From NCBI GenBank assembly GCA_003045895.1, contig PZPC01000006.1, forward strand, positions 62,001 through 126,000: DNA of 64,000 nucleotides. Direction: 5' to 3'. Below are positions 45,124-53,435 of the stretch, one piece after another (positions within the stretch are counted from its first letter, which is position 1; every line of letters begins with the position of its first letter). The notes beneath the pieces are model-generated. The model did no database searches. It was not told the origin of the DNA and saw only the letters and a program-made list of their open reading frames with translations. The position numbers and the translations under genes are program-made. Source of the DNA: Bacteroidota bacterium (GTDB lineage: Bacteria > Bacteroidota > Bacteroidia > Chitinophagales > Saprospiraceae).

Positions 45124-45714
45124 ATGAAGCAAAAAATAATGGGGCAAAAAACCATTTGGATCCTGGGAATTGTAGCTTTCGTTTGGGGCATGCTCACCTT
45201 GTACGTGGAGAAAGCAGGGCCCAAACAAGCTGTTTCCTTCGGAAACCCCAATGCCCGGAAGCACGTATTGATCGTTTACGACCCTGATCCTTTGTACAAT
45301 CTGGACGAGCAAGTCTGCCAAAATTTGGCGCAAGGGCTGGCCAAAGCCAATTGTTACGTTGAGGTACAATCCGTGGCTGTTGCCCGCGAGGAAATGAACA
45401 AGACCTTTGACCTCTATGTGTTTTGTGCCAATACGTACAATTGGTCACCCGATTGGGTATTAGTAGGTTACATTAATCGGCACCCCCATCTGGAGAACCA
45501 ACCGGTGGTAGCCATTACCCTGGGCGGAGGTTCTACCGCGCGATCTCAACGCCTGTTGGAAAAAAAGATCCTACGAAAAAAGGCAAAACTTTTAGCCATT
45601 AAATCCTTGTGGTTGTGGCGGCCAAACGATGAAAACCGAATGACCGAAAGCAACGTTAAGGTAGCCGTTTCGATCGCCCATGACTGGGGCATAGCCTTGG
45701 CAACCGAATTATAA
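45124..45714 (+). CDS. Membrane-anchored flavodoxin-fold-like protein
   Basis: This 196-residue protein has one N-terminal membrane segment (about 9-27). A soluble domain follows that starts RKHVLIVYDPDPLYNLDEQVCQNLA and later has TFDLYVFCANTYNW and VVAITLGGG. The alternation suggests a flavodoxin-like alpha/beta fold, but no sure FMN-binding loop is seen. It begins right after the DUF6544-type gene, so the pair likely acts together. A role in redox chemistry at the membrane is speculation. Confidence 0.5.
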   Translation: MKQKIMGQKTIWILGIVAFVWGMLTLYVEKAGPKQAVSFGNPNARKHVLIVYDPDPLYNLDEQVCQNLAQGLAKANCYVEVQSVAVAREEMNKTFDLYVFCANTYNWSPDWVLVGYINRHPHLENQPVVAITLGGGSTARSQRLLEKKILRKKAKLLAIKSLWLWRPNDENRMTESNVKVAVSIAHDWGIALATEL

Positions 45715-45747
45715 TGCCCCTTGTTTTTGTATCATTAACCAATTGCA

Positions 45748-46812
45748 ATGCAATACCATTCATTAACCCGGCTTTTATTTTCCAGGATGAGTCAGGGGGT
45801 TATTGGGATTTTATTCATCCTGGTTTTCGCTGGAAGTTGTCGGCATTCTACGCCGGCCAGTAAGGAGGTACCCCTCCCCAAAGGATTGTCCGTCAACACC
45901 GAAAAAGTAACCGCCCCTGTCCCTATCCCTTATCCGGTAACGCACGACGTACCCATTCGCACCTACTTCGAATTCATGGACAGCCTGTTGGCACATTTCG
46001 ACAGTGTGCTGAATTACCCCCTTAACGAGCATTTGCTTGTACGCTATAACCCCTGGCTGATTGATACCCTGGCACATACGGACTATTACTACCTGATGGA
46101 GCAGGGTATCTTCAACGAAGATCCGCAGGGTTTACTGGCTTTGCGACAAGGAGAAATCCTCTTGATCCCTGATTCGTTGCAATCGGATTCTCTCTGGCGA
46201 CTGATGGACCAAACCAGCCTGGACATCAATATCCCCGCTTTTCAGTTGCGAATTCTGGAAGGCGAAAAGGTGCGGTATACTTTCCCCATCAGGGTGGGGC
46301 AAAACAAGAAAAAATACCTGGCCATGGCTGGCCGGGTAGTCGATTTGCGAACGCAAACCGGTGTCGGTTACATCTGGCGCATTAACAAGAATCCGGTCTT
46401 CATTAACCCCAAAAACAACCATCGCTACGAAGTTACCCGCCGCGATGATGGGAAAGTCACGAAACTCCCCCGTATCCCCTGGCTAGATCCCGAGTTGGAC
46501 GGACACCGCTTCGGGCAGTTGATCCATCCGACCACCAATCCGGAGACGCTTGGCAAAGCTTATTCCAATGGCTGTATAGGCATGCGCGAAGGAGATATGT
46601 GGCGCGTCTATTACCATGCGCCGATTGGTACCCGAATCGTTTTTCGTTACGATCTGGAAGAAATTAACGCCCAGGGTGATACCATCCGTTATAAAAACAT
46701 TTATCCAGGCTATGAACACCCGCGCAACCGGGCGGCCATCCTGGCGGCTGCCGCTGGCGTTTTGCCAGCTGGCCAAGACCCTACCATGGCCACCTTATGT
46801 GATTGCCGCTAG
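45748..46812 (+). CDS. Lipoprotein L,D-transpeptidase (YkuD family)
   Basis: This 354-residue protein has a lipoprotein signal whose lipobox is FAGSC (Cys31). The YkuD domain (about 160-310) carries the catalytic SNGCIGMR motif with Cys276 and an upstream LIHPTT His. The usual HG in the motif is NG here, a common variant. L,D-transpeptidases make 3-3 peptidoglycan crosslinks or attach proteins to the wall, and they become important in slow growth. The stress-cluster setting fits that. A second ATG at residue 14 is an alternative start. Confidence 0.88.
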   Translation: MQYHSLTRLLFSRMSQGVIGILFILVFAGSCRHSTPASKEVPLPKGLSVNTEKVTAPVPIPYPVTHDVPIRTYFEFMDSLLAHFDSVLNYPLNEHLLVRYNPWLIDTLAHTDYYYLMEQGIFNEDPQGLLALRQGEILLIPDSLQSDSLWRLMDQTSLDINIPAFQLRILEGEKVRYTFPIRVGQNKKKYLAMAGRVVDLRTQTGVGYIWRINKNPVFINPKNNHRYEVTRRDDGKVTKLPRIPWLDPELDGHRFGQLIHPTTNPETLGKAYSNGCIGMREGDMWRVYYHAPIGTRIVFRYDLEEINAQGDTIRYKNIYPGYEHPRNRAAILAAAAGVLPAGQDPTMATLCDCR

Positions 46813-46870
46813 CGGTGATACCCACTGGTGAACCCTGATTCGATTCCATTACCCGTTAAACCTAAGCCCT

Positions 46871-47674
46871 ATGAAAATTTTATGTCCTACCGATTTTTCT
46901 AATTGTTCCGTTAACGCCTGCCGCTGGGCTGCCCAATTCCTCGACACCCTGGGCGGAGGACAATTGGAACTCTTGAACTGTCTCAACATTGTCAGTCGAT
47001 CCGAAATGTTTATCAAACTGGATGACATTTACCAGGAACGTGCAGAAGAGGACTTAAGCGAATTGATCAAAACCCTCCAGGAAATTAGCTCTGCGGTGGT
47101 TATTACCGCCAAGGTGGTTAAAGCTGCTCCGAAATATTTCCTACCTGACTACCTGAAACACAACGATTTCGATTTCGTTGTTACCGGCACCAAAGGGCTG
47201 ACTGCCCTGAAAGACATGACGGTAGGTAGCGTAACGGCTCACCTGATGGACCGATCGGAAGTTCCGGTTTTGGCTATTCCCTCCAACTCGGTGTATGCCC
47301 CGGTAAAACAATTGGTAATGGGCGTGGATAACCAAACCCAAGTAAAAAAAGGCGCGTTGGCACCATTGGTAAAATTGCTTGAACGCTCAGCGGCACAGTT
47401 ACAAGTGGTTCATACCTTGAATGCGGAGGAATCGGCCAGCGAACTCCATCCGGATATCGCAGCTGAATTGGTGGGGGTAAACTATGAATTTTCAAATATT
47501 TCGGCAAACAACGCCATCGCCCAGGCGCTCACCCAATTTTGCTACAGCAAGGAGGCCGACATCCTGGTATTGCTTCATCGGCAGAGGCACTGGTGGGAAC
47601 GGTTGTTCTACAACAGCTTCACCAAATCGTCCCTTTTTGAGATCGAACTGCCCTTTTTAATTATTTCCGTTTAA
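46871..47674 (+). CDS. Tandem-domain universal stress protein (267 residues)
   Basis: Two UspA domains sit in tandem. The first starts KILCPTDFSNCSVNACRWAA and has the nucleotide-binding pattern G-x2-G-x9-G-S (GTKGLTALKDMTVGS, about 117-131). The second (about 140-267) starts VKQLVMGVDNQ and lacks that pattern. USPs of this sort bind ATP and increase survival under starvation or low oxygen. The stop codon overlaps that of the convergent CBS gene in one TTAA. It is one of three USPs in this island. Confidence 0.9.
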   Translation: MKILCPTDFSNCSVNACRWAAQFLDTLGGGQLELLNCLNIVSRSEMFIKLDDIYQERAEEDLSELIKTLQEISSAVVITAKVVKAAPKYFLPDYLKHNDFDFVVTGTKGLTALKDMTVGSVTAHLMDRSEVPVLAIPSNSVYAPVKQLVMGVDNQTQVKKGALAPLVKLLERSAAQLQVVHTLNAEESASELHPDIAAELVGVNYEFSNISANNAIAQALTQFCYSKEADILVLLHRQRHWWERLFYNSFTKSSLFEIELPFLIISV

Positions 47675-48096
47675 AGGACTGGCAGCCCCAATAAATCAAA
47701 TACAGATACAATTCCTACCAACTGCTTTTTAGCGTTGACCACGGGTAGGGCGTGAAAACGATTTTCGCGAAAGATATCAACTGCTGAAGCAATGGTATCT
47801 TCAGGAGAACGGGTGACGACGGGCTTGCTCATCACTTCGCTGACCAAAAGGGAGCGAAAAATATCCTTATTGATGCGCTCTGCATCCTTCAGGCGAAAGA
47901 TAGTAAAGGTATCCTGTACCAGGCAATAATCTGTTTTACTGATCATCCCAACTACTTTCCCATCATCGTCTACGACCGGAAGGTGGTGGATAGGATTGTT
48001 CCTAAATATTTCATCCACCCGCAGTAAAGTATCGTGCGGCTTTACCGTATTGACTTGGGTGCGCATAACCTGACCAATGGAAGTCGTATGTATCAT
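47671..48096 (-). CDS. CBS-pair protein
   Basis: This 141-residue protein is a single CBS pair: VMRTQVNTVKPHDTLLRV and HLPVVDDDGKVVGMISKTD in the first motif, VMSKPVVTRSPEDTIASAVDIF and ALPVVNAKKQLVGIVSVFDLLG in the second. CBS pairs bind adenine nucleotides and act as energy sensors. A stand-alone pair next to USP genes parallels the hypoxic-response CBS proteins of actinobacteria. That is an analogy, not proof. No FNR-like site is seen directly upstream. Confidence 0.92.
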   Translation of the reverse strand: MIHTTSIGQVMRTQVNTVKPHDTLLRVDEIFRNNPIHHLPVVDDDGKVVGMISKTDYCLVQDTFTIFRLKDAERINKDIFRSLLVSEVMSKPVVTRSPEDTIASAVDIFRENRFHALPVVNAKKQLVGIVSVFDLLGLPVL

Positions 48097-48197
48097 CTTT
48101 CTGATTTTTGCTAACCCGGATTAGATAATCGACCGAAAACAAAGCGATCACTTAAATCCTGGTCCGTTGATTGCCCCCACTGCCGGGTGGCATAAAT

Positions 48198-48229
48198 TAG
48201 CGCATGATGGAGAACCCGAACATGCGCTA
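48198..48229 (-). terminator. Hairpin after the GerW-type gene
   Basis: TAGCGCATG and CATGCGCTA form a perfect 9-bp stem around a 14-nt loop, about 30 bp beyond the GerW-type stop codon on the minus strand. The T-run lies before rather than after the stem, so it may be a processing or regulatory hairpin instead. Confidence 0.45.
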
Positions 48230-48255
48230 AATAAAAAAACTAAGTGAAAAAAATC

Positions 48256-48627
48256 TCAATTGGAAGCAGACTTGCCTTCTTTTTTATTTTCCAGGTATTT
48301 ACTCAATAAATCCGGAACTTTTTCAAAAGCTGCTACTAATCCCCGGTTGGTTTTGGTACTTACGAAAGCGATTTCGCTTTCCCGCGAAACCAGAAACCCA
48401 ATGGGTTCGATACCCATTCCCGCCCCTACCGCACCTCCTTCGCCATGGCCGGTTTTGGGTGCTTCTCCCTCGCCACCGCCACTACCGAAACCCATCCCCA
48501 CCCGAATGACAGGAATACAGGAATATTCTCCCAACGTAAATGGGGAACCGATAACGGTTTCTGTTTTGGCTTCGTTTTGGATGAAAGTTGTGACGCGTTC
48601 CAGTAATTTTTCAAATTGCATTTCCAT
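48256..48627 (-). CDS. GerW/YtfJ-family protein
   Basis: Starting at MEMQFEKLLERV, this 123-residue protein has the GerW pattern: ETVIGSPFTLGEYSCIPVIRVGMGFGSGGGEG and a later GIEPIGFLVSRESEIAFVS. In Bacillus the protein (YtfJ) is linked to spore germination, but many non-sporulating bacteria have it and its basic role is unknown. Here it follows a YtfI-like gene, the same pair as in Bacillus. Met3 or an upstream ATG (48651) are alternative starts. Confidence 0.88.
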   Translation of the reverse strand: MEMQFEKLLERVTTFIQNEAKTETVIGSPFTLGEYSCIPVIRVGMGFGSGGGEGEAPKTGHGEGGAVGAGMGIEPIGFLVSRESEIAFVSTKTNRGLVAAFEKVPDLLSKYLENKKEGKSASN

Positions 48628-48659
48628 AATTAAAGGGATTAAGATTAACAATTAAAGTA

Positions 48660-49169
48660 TTACAGTAGAACCGCAACCAGCAACCGGTAAGGTCGATTTT
48701 TAACAATGCATACTATTTCTTCTTTGCCGCAGTAGTTTATTGTCAATTTCCGCTTTTCGTTGTTCAAAAAAAAGAAAAGTGGAAACAGCAAACTATTCCA
48801 AATAAAATCGTCCGTATCCAGATTAACCCGTAGCACTTTCACCTCAAAACTATTGAGGATTCGCCGCATTTTCCGCCACCAGTTGACCTTTCGCTTCTTT
48901 CGTTTTTTCCGCACTTTTGACTGGTCTTTTCGATTGGAATCGGCTGGTTTTCGGTAGTCTAGGGGGTAAAAATCTTTTTTCCAAAAAAAGACGCGCAACT
49001 GAACCACCACTTCTTCCTCTATCATTCGGAACCGGATGTTGGCGATAGAACGCCACGCTATCAAATAACGATCCGTTCGGGTATCAATATGCAACTCAAT
49101 CGGCGCGATCAATAGCCAGGCTAAAAACCCTATAATAACCAGTAAAACACTTGCGACAAATAGCATCAT
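48660..49169 (-). CDS. DUF2953/YtfI-like membrane protein
   Basis: This 169-residue protein has one N-terminal membrane segment (about 4-22). It continues with IELHIDTRTDRYLIAWRSIANIRF, a very basic stretch (KVRKKRKKRK, about 88-97), and a beta-rich end. It lies just upstream of the GerW-type gene, with a 32-bp gap. The order and layout match the ytfI-ytfJ pair. The family assignment is tentative because the sequence is divergent. Its function is unknown. Confidence 0.6.
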   Translation of the reverse strand: MMLFVASVLLVIIGFLAWLLIAPIELHIDTRTDRYLIAWRSIANIRFRMIEEEVVVQLRVFFWKKDFYPLDYRKPADSNRKDQSKVRKKRKKRKVNWWRKMRRILNSFEVKVLRVNLDTDDFIWNSLLFPLFFFLNNEKRKLTINYCGKEEIVCIVKNRPYRLLVAVLL

Positions 49170-49284
49170 AGCAACGTTTACAGTACTTGTTATTCAGCCT
49201 GTTCAGCCTTTAATAATAGTAGATTAATAGTATAAAATTACGGATAAATTTCAATAAAATTTAGTGGAAACATCAATCCGGAAA

Positions 49285-49298
49285 TTGATTTTTATCAT
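49285..49298. promoter_or_regulatory. FNR-like site between the YtfI-like and AhpD-like genes
   Basis: TTGAT-TTTT-ATCAT matches nine of ten bases of TTGAT-N4-ATCAA. It lies 65 bp before the AhpD-like ATG and 115 bp from the divergent YtfI-like start, so it could serve either gene. It is the best-matching site of the five. Confidence 0.55.
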
Positions 49299-49363
49299 CG
49301 CTTTCTCTCGGCAAAAAATAGAATATTGAAACATTAAAATATTGAATCAAACCCGAGTTCAGC

Positions 49364-49726
49364 ATGAAAAACTATCCCGAACATTACAACCAAATTCTTG
49401 CGTTAATGCAGGAAGTAGGTCATGATTTGCCTTCTACGATGAGTGCTTTTGGTCGGTTGCACCGGGCGGGAGTCAGTCCTGGTGAGTTATCTCCCCAAAC
49501 GAAGGAACTCATTGCGCTTGCTATTGCCGTTGTTTTGCGTTGCGATAGCTGCGTAGCCTTTCATGTGCACGATACCCTCAAAGCCGGGGCCAGCCACGGG
49601 GCCATTATGGAAGCCTTGAGTGTGGCGATTATGATGGGTGGTGGTCCGGCCGTTATGTATGCGTGTGAAGCCTTGGCGGCGTTGAAACAGTTTGAGGAGG
49701 AGAAAAAAATCAAAATCCCAGCCTGA
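49364..49726 (+). CDS. AhpD-like carboxymuconolactone decarboxylase family protein
   Basis: This 120-residue protein is a single CMD domain with the redox motif E-x11-C-x2-C-x3-H in ELIALAIAVVLRCDSCVAFH (about 46-65). Members of the AhpD side of the family act as thiol peroxidase partners. A 9-bp direct repeat (AATATTGAA at 49322-49330 and 49338-49346) precedes the start. The HAD-ATPase fusion gene follows after 38 bp on the same strand. Confidence 0.9.
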   Translation: MKNYPEHYNQILALMQEVGHDLPSTMSAFGRLHRAGVSPGELSPQTKELIALAIAVVLRCDSCVAFHVHDTLKAGASHGAIMEALSVAIMMGGGPAVMYACEALAALKQFEEEKKIKIPA

Positions 49727-49764
49727 TCCTCCCGTATTGACTCCCTATTAATAAATCCGTTCAT

Positions 49765-51540
49765 ATGCATCTAAATATTTTCGCGCTGGATTTAGACGGC
49801 ACCTTGGCGGAAAATGACCAGGTGGCACCAGCTACCTGGAAAATCTTACGAAAGGCCAAAAGCAAGGGCTTTCGTTTTATCCTGGTCACCGGACGCAGAT
49901 TAGAAGAGTTGGCAGCAATAGGTCCTTTTGAAACCTATTTCGAAGCTATTGTTGCTGAAAACGGGGCTGTTATTCATTTTGTCGCCAGTGATACGGTTAT
50001 TATGCCTTTTGGATCGGTTGCGGCAGACATCATTCAGGAACTAGGGACCTTAAATATTCCGGTGACCCGCGGCATGGCTATTGCGGCCACCTGGAAACCA
50101 CACGATCAGCAGATTTTAAACGTCTTAGCAGCAAGAGGATTTCCCGTCACCCTGGAATACAATCGGGAAGCCGTCATGTTGCTTCCGCCGGGGGCCACAA
50201 AAGGGACGGGGCTGCTGGCGGCGCTGCAAGAGTTAGGTTATTCTTATCACAATGTCCTCGCAATTGGTGATGCTGAAAATGATCGCAGTCTGTTTTCTAC
50301 GGCAGAATACGCCGTTGCCGTAGCAAATGCCGATCCAGGGATAAAAAAAACAACAGATCTCACGCTTGCCTTACCCAACGGTGCTGGTATTCAACAATTC
50401 ATGGATGGCCTCATCAATAATAAAAACACCCTCCACTCGACTCGCTCCAAGCACCTGATTACCCTTGGAAAAAAACGCGACCAAAGCCCTTTTCAGCTCA
50501 GCACATTTCATTTCATCGACGGTAATTTAGGTGTTTTTGGCGCCAGTGGCAGTGGTAAATCCTGGCTCTCCGGCTTGTTGGCGGAAGCCCTGTTGCTAAA
50601 AGATTATCAAATCTGCATCATTGATCCGGAAGGAGATCACCGCAATATTAAAAAATTCCCGCACACGATTTTGCTGGGTGGCACGGCGGTACCACCGCCA
50701 GCGTTGGATCAGGTAGCCACCCTTTTGGAGTATTCCACCCTCAACATTATTCTCGATTTGTCTTTGTATACCAAAGACCAACAGATAGTCTACGTTCAGG
50801 ATCTGCTTCAGCTTTTTTGTTCACTACGCAACCGCAGAGGAAAACCACACTGGATTTTGCTGGAAGAGGCGCACTACTTCTGTTCCAGTAACGACGACCA
50901 GATTACCTTGTTGCTGCACCGGTTGATGGAGCAAGGCGGATTGAGCCTGGTGTCCTATCGCCCGAGTCAGTTGGCGCCTGATCTATTGAAAAAACTGGAT
51001 CAATGGTTATTTACCTACACAAAAAGCCAGGAAGAGTTGGAGGCGATTAAAACCATGCTGCCGGAATCTGCTATCCAAGAACACGACTTTCCGGCGTGTT
51101 TATTTTTACTGGGCAACCAACAAGCCTATTATTGTTCCAAAAACAAACCGGATACGCCCCTTGTCGCCACTACCTTAATTGAATTCAGCAATCTTAGCCG
51201 GATGGTTCCCCATGTGCGGCATTTACACAAATACCTGCATGCCCCGCTGGCTCGTGACAAACAATTTTTTTTTAAAAATGATGGTCAGGATAAGAAGTTG
51301 TTGGTAGCAGCAAACCTCCATGATTTCAGCGAAATGCTACCGCAACTACCCATGAGCGTTCTTAAATACCACCTCTATCGGGGTGATTTTAAAAATTGGC
51401 TGCAGCATAGCGTACACGATCACGAGTTGGCCCGTCTGGTACAAAAAATAACCAATCGGCAACTCCCCGATGAATTACTAAAAAGTAGCCTGACAGAAAC
51501 GGTAGCGATCCGGATTGCGGCATTAGAAAGCCTACTTTAA
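49765..51540 (+). CDS. Fusion of a HAD-IIB (Cof-type) phosphatase with a HerA/VirB4-like P-loop ATPase
   Basis: This 591-residue protein has two parts. Residues 1 to about 215 are a HAD-IIB phosphatase: DLDGT (9-13), VTGRR, and AIGDAENDRSLF near 171-182. From about 235 a P-loop ATPase follows: Walker A GASGSGKS (259-266), IIDPEGDH, and Walker B-like WILLEEAH (363-370). About 215 residues beyond have no recognised motif. The ATPase recalls HerA/DUF853-type proteins. Substrates of either half are unknown. It follows the AhpD-like gene and overlaps the convergent USP gene by 9 bp. Confidence 0.75.
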   Translation: MHLNIFALDLDGTLAENDQVAPATWKILRKAKSKGFRFILVTGRRLEELAAIGPFETYFEAIVAENGAVIHFVASDTVIMPFGSVAADIIQELGTLNIPVTRGMAIAATWKPHDQQILNVLAARGFPVTLEYNREAVMLLPPGATKGTGLLAALQELGYSYHNVLAIGDAENDRSLFSTAEYAVAVANADPGIKKTTDLTLALPNGAGIQQFMDGLINNKNTLHSTRSKHLITLGKKRDQSPFQLSTFHFIDGNLGVFGASGSGKSWLSGLLAEALLLKDYQICIIDPEGDHRNIKKFPHTILLGGTAVPPPALDQVATLLEYSTLNIILDLSLYTKDQQIVYVQDLLQLFCSLRNRRGKPHWILLEEAHYFCSSNDDQITLLLHRLMEQGGLSLVSYRPSQLAPDLLKKLDQWLFTYTKSQEELEAIKTMLPESAIQEHDFPACLFLLGNQQAYYCSKNKPDTPLVATTLIEFSNLSRMVPHVRHLHKYLHAPLARDKQFFFKNDGQDKKLLVAANLHDFSEMLPQLPMSVLKYHLYRGDFKNWLQHSVHDHELARLVQKITNRQLPDELLKSSLTETVAIRIAALESLL

Positions 51541-52386
51541 TATCAACAGTGGCGTTTTCGACAGAAAAGCGAGTTGGCGGGTCATCGATTGGTGGAGGAT
51601 ACGGGCAGATACATTGCGTGGTGGCCGGTGCATGACCAATAAATTTATCGACCAGCTTTCCGCAAATTCGGCTAATTGCTCCGCAATATTTTGGTTATTG
51701 AGTTGATGAAAAGTCATTTTTTTCCCCAGGGGGCAATCGGCAAAGAAATGTTGCAGTTCCTCCATACGGATAGGCTCCGTCTCCTCCTCATGTTCTGCGA
51801 CTACATGAACGATTCGATAAACAGGGTTAAAGGGTTGTAATACCCGGCTGGCTTGCCAGATGTGGTAAGGGTCGGCAGTGGACAGATTGGCGGCATAGGC
51901 CACGTTTTGAAGTTTATCCTGTTTAACTTGTTCCGGGATTACCATTACCGGACAAGGTGCTTTACGGATAACAGTTGTTGTCACGCTACCCAGCAATCGT
52001 TCCAGGACGCTGTGTTCACCCTGGGTTCCCATAACGATCAAGTCTATTTCGTGTTGCTCCGCGTATTCGCTGATGAGCCGGGCAGGAACGCCGATCTCTA
52101 CTTTAGCAATAACTTCGGGTGGGTTTTGTAAATCGTGGGCCGCCTGCACGCGCACCATGCCCTGGTCCACCATATCTTGCATAACCAACTTGGCCACCTC
52201 TACTTTTTTCTCCGTCACAACCAGCGACACCCCCGGCAAGTCCATGGCATCAGGTTCAGGATAGACCAGGTGAAGCAGGGTAATCTGTGCCTGGTATTGA
52301 TCGGCAAACCACAATAAATAGCGAAAAGCATTGTTGGCCGTTTCAGAAAAATCGGTAGGAAAAAGAATTTTCTTGATGCTGTGCAT
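51532..52386 (-). CDS. Tandem-domain universal stress protein (284 residues)
   Basis: The first UspA domain starts KKILFPTDFSETANNAFRYL and has the G-x2-G-x9-G-S pattern (GTQGEHSVLERLLGS, about 119-133). The second domain (about 160-284) is divergent. It is the last gene of a three-gene minus-strand operon with the ATP-binding kinase and the APH-like kinase, with only 5 bp to the latter. Its end overlaps the HAD-ATPase gene tail-to-tail. Confidence 0.9.
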   Translation of the reverse strand: MHSIKKILFPTDFSETANNAFRYLLWFADQYQAQITLLHLVYPEPDAMDLPGVSLVVTEKKVEVAKLVMQDMVDQGMVRVQAAHDLQNPPEVIAKVEIGVPARLISEYAEQHEIDLIVMGTQGEHSVLERLLGSVTTTVIRKAPCPVMVIPEQVKQDKLQNVAYAANLSTADPYHIWQASRVLQPFNPVYRIVHVVAEHEEETEPIRMEELQHFFADCPLGKKMTFHQLNNQNIAEQLAEFAESWSINLLVMHRPPRNVSARILHQSMTRQLAFLSKTPLLILK

Positions 52387-52391
52387 AGGAA

Positions 52392-53435
52392 CTACTTTAC
52401 GGTTTTCAGCGATCTTTTGTTAAATGGAAAATGGTTCAAATAATTGGTACGGTAGTGCTGCATCAGCCAGAAATAGGTTTCCAAACGCTGCAAATGAAAG
52501 GTACGGGTAGCATCATCGGTCGCCTGTTCTGCTTTTAAGGCATTTACTTTGAGGCGAATATTGGCCCGGTAGAATTTGTAATAATGGAAAAGCAAATGAT
52601 CTGCTTCTTGCAGAAAAACAGGATAAATAGCAGTATAGTGTTGTAAAAATGGGGTATTGAGTTCCGGACGCCGGTAGGCATCTATATCCATACAAAAGAA
52701 AGCCAACTCATCAATGATATCTACTTCGCGGAACTGGTCGTTAAATTCGACACAATCAAAAATAACGGGTTGGTCGAGCAGGAAAATATTGCTGGTGTGC
52801 AAATCTCCGTGTCCATCGATAAAAAACCCTTCTTCGTACCGTTCCCTGAGCCGGTAAGCATGGGTACGCAGAAAGTGTTGGGAAAATGTGACCCAATTGT
52901 CCAACTGTCCGCCCGCTGCGGCACCCAACTGCTGGACTACGGTGTTTTTTACGGCTAAAATATCCGCAAAAGCAACATGGATTGCCGTAGAACTGGGCGG
53001 CATTTTTACGCGATCGGCCTGGGTGTGAAAACGGGTTAATTGTTCCGCCAGTTGATGCATCTGCGGCACCTTCACTTCGTCTTTTTCCAGGAGCCGGTTC
53101 ATGAGTCGGTTTTCATCCATTCGTTTCATGACGACAGCATAGTCTATTACCTCGCCTACCTCGCCACCAATCTTTAGGCCACCTGGTGTTTGCCGAATGG
53201 GGTCTACTCCCAGATACATCCCTTCCGTTAGCCTGCGATTCAGCAACACTTCCCGTTCGCAATAATACTTGCGTGCTGCCAGCGTAGAAAAATTCAGAAA
53301 GGAAAACCGAACCGGTTTTTTGATTTTGTACCCGCGATCAGGGGTTAGTAAAACCCATGAAATGTGGGTTTCCACGAGTTCTACACTCCCCATATCCATG
53401 GTTTGTAAAAGCTGCTGAATGCTTGTTTTATCCAT
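52392..53435 (-). CDS. APH-like phosphotransferase
   Basis: The ATG at 53435 overlaps the upstream kinase stop codon (ATGGATAA) and gives 347 residues. The APH-fold core has the catalytic HGDLHTSNIFL segment and the DCVEFND acid motif. Such domains are annotated as aminoglycoside phosphotransferases, but this group is unlikely to be for resistance. In many bacteria it is fused to an ATP-binding kinase domain in one protein of about 500 residues. Here the two domains are separate overlapping genes. The substrate is unknown. Confidence 0.85.
   Translation of the reverse strand: MDKTSIQQLLQTMDMGSVELVETHISWVLLTPDRGYKIKKPVRFSFLNFSTLAARKYYCEREVLLNRRLTEGMYLGVDPIRQTPGGLKIGGEVGEVIDYAVVMKRMDENRLMNRLLEKDEVKVPQMHQLAEQLTRFHTQADRVKMPPSSTAIHVAFADILAVKNTVVQQLGAAAGGQLDNWVTFSQHFLRTHAYRLRERYEEGFFIDGHGDLHTSNIFLLDQPVIFDCVEFNDQFREVDIIDELAFFCMDIDAYRRPELNTPFLQHYTAIYPVFLQEADHLLFHYYKFYRANIRLKVNALKAEQATDDATRTFHLQRLETYFWLMQHYRTNYLNHFPFNKRSLKTVK

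Noticed and set aside
48256-48627. Evidence of sporulation from the GerW name
   Set aside because: GerW proteins occur widely in non-sporulating bacteria, and no other sporulation gene is seen here.
52392-53435. Aminoglycoside resistance gene
   Set aside because: The APH fold is shared by many small-molecule kinases. The partner kinase and USP context point to a stress function, and no resistance or mobile element is near.
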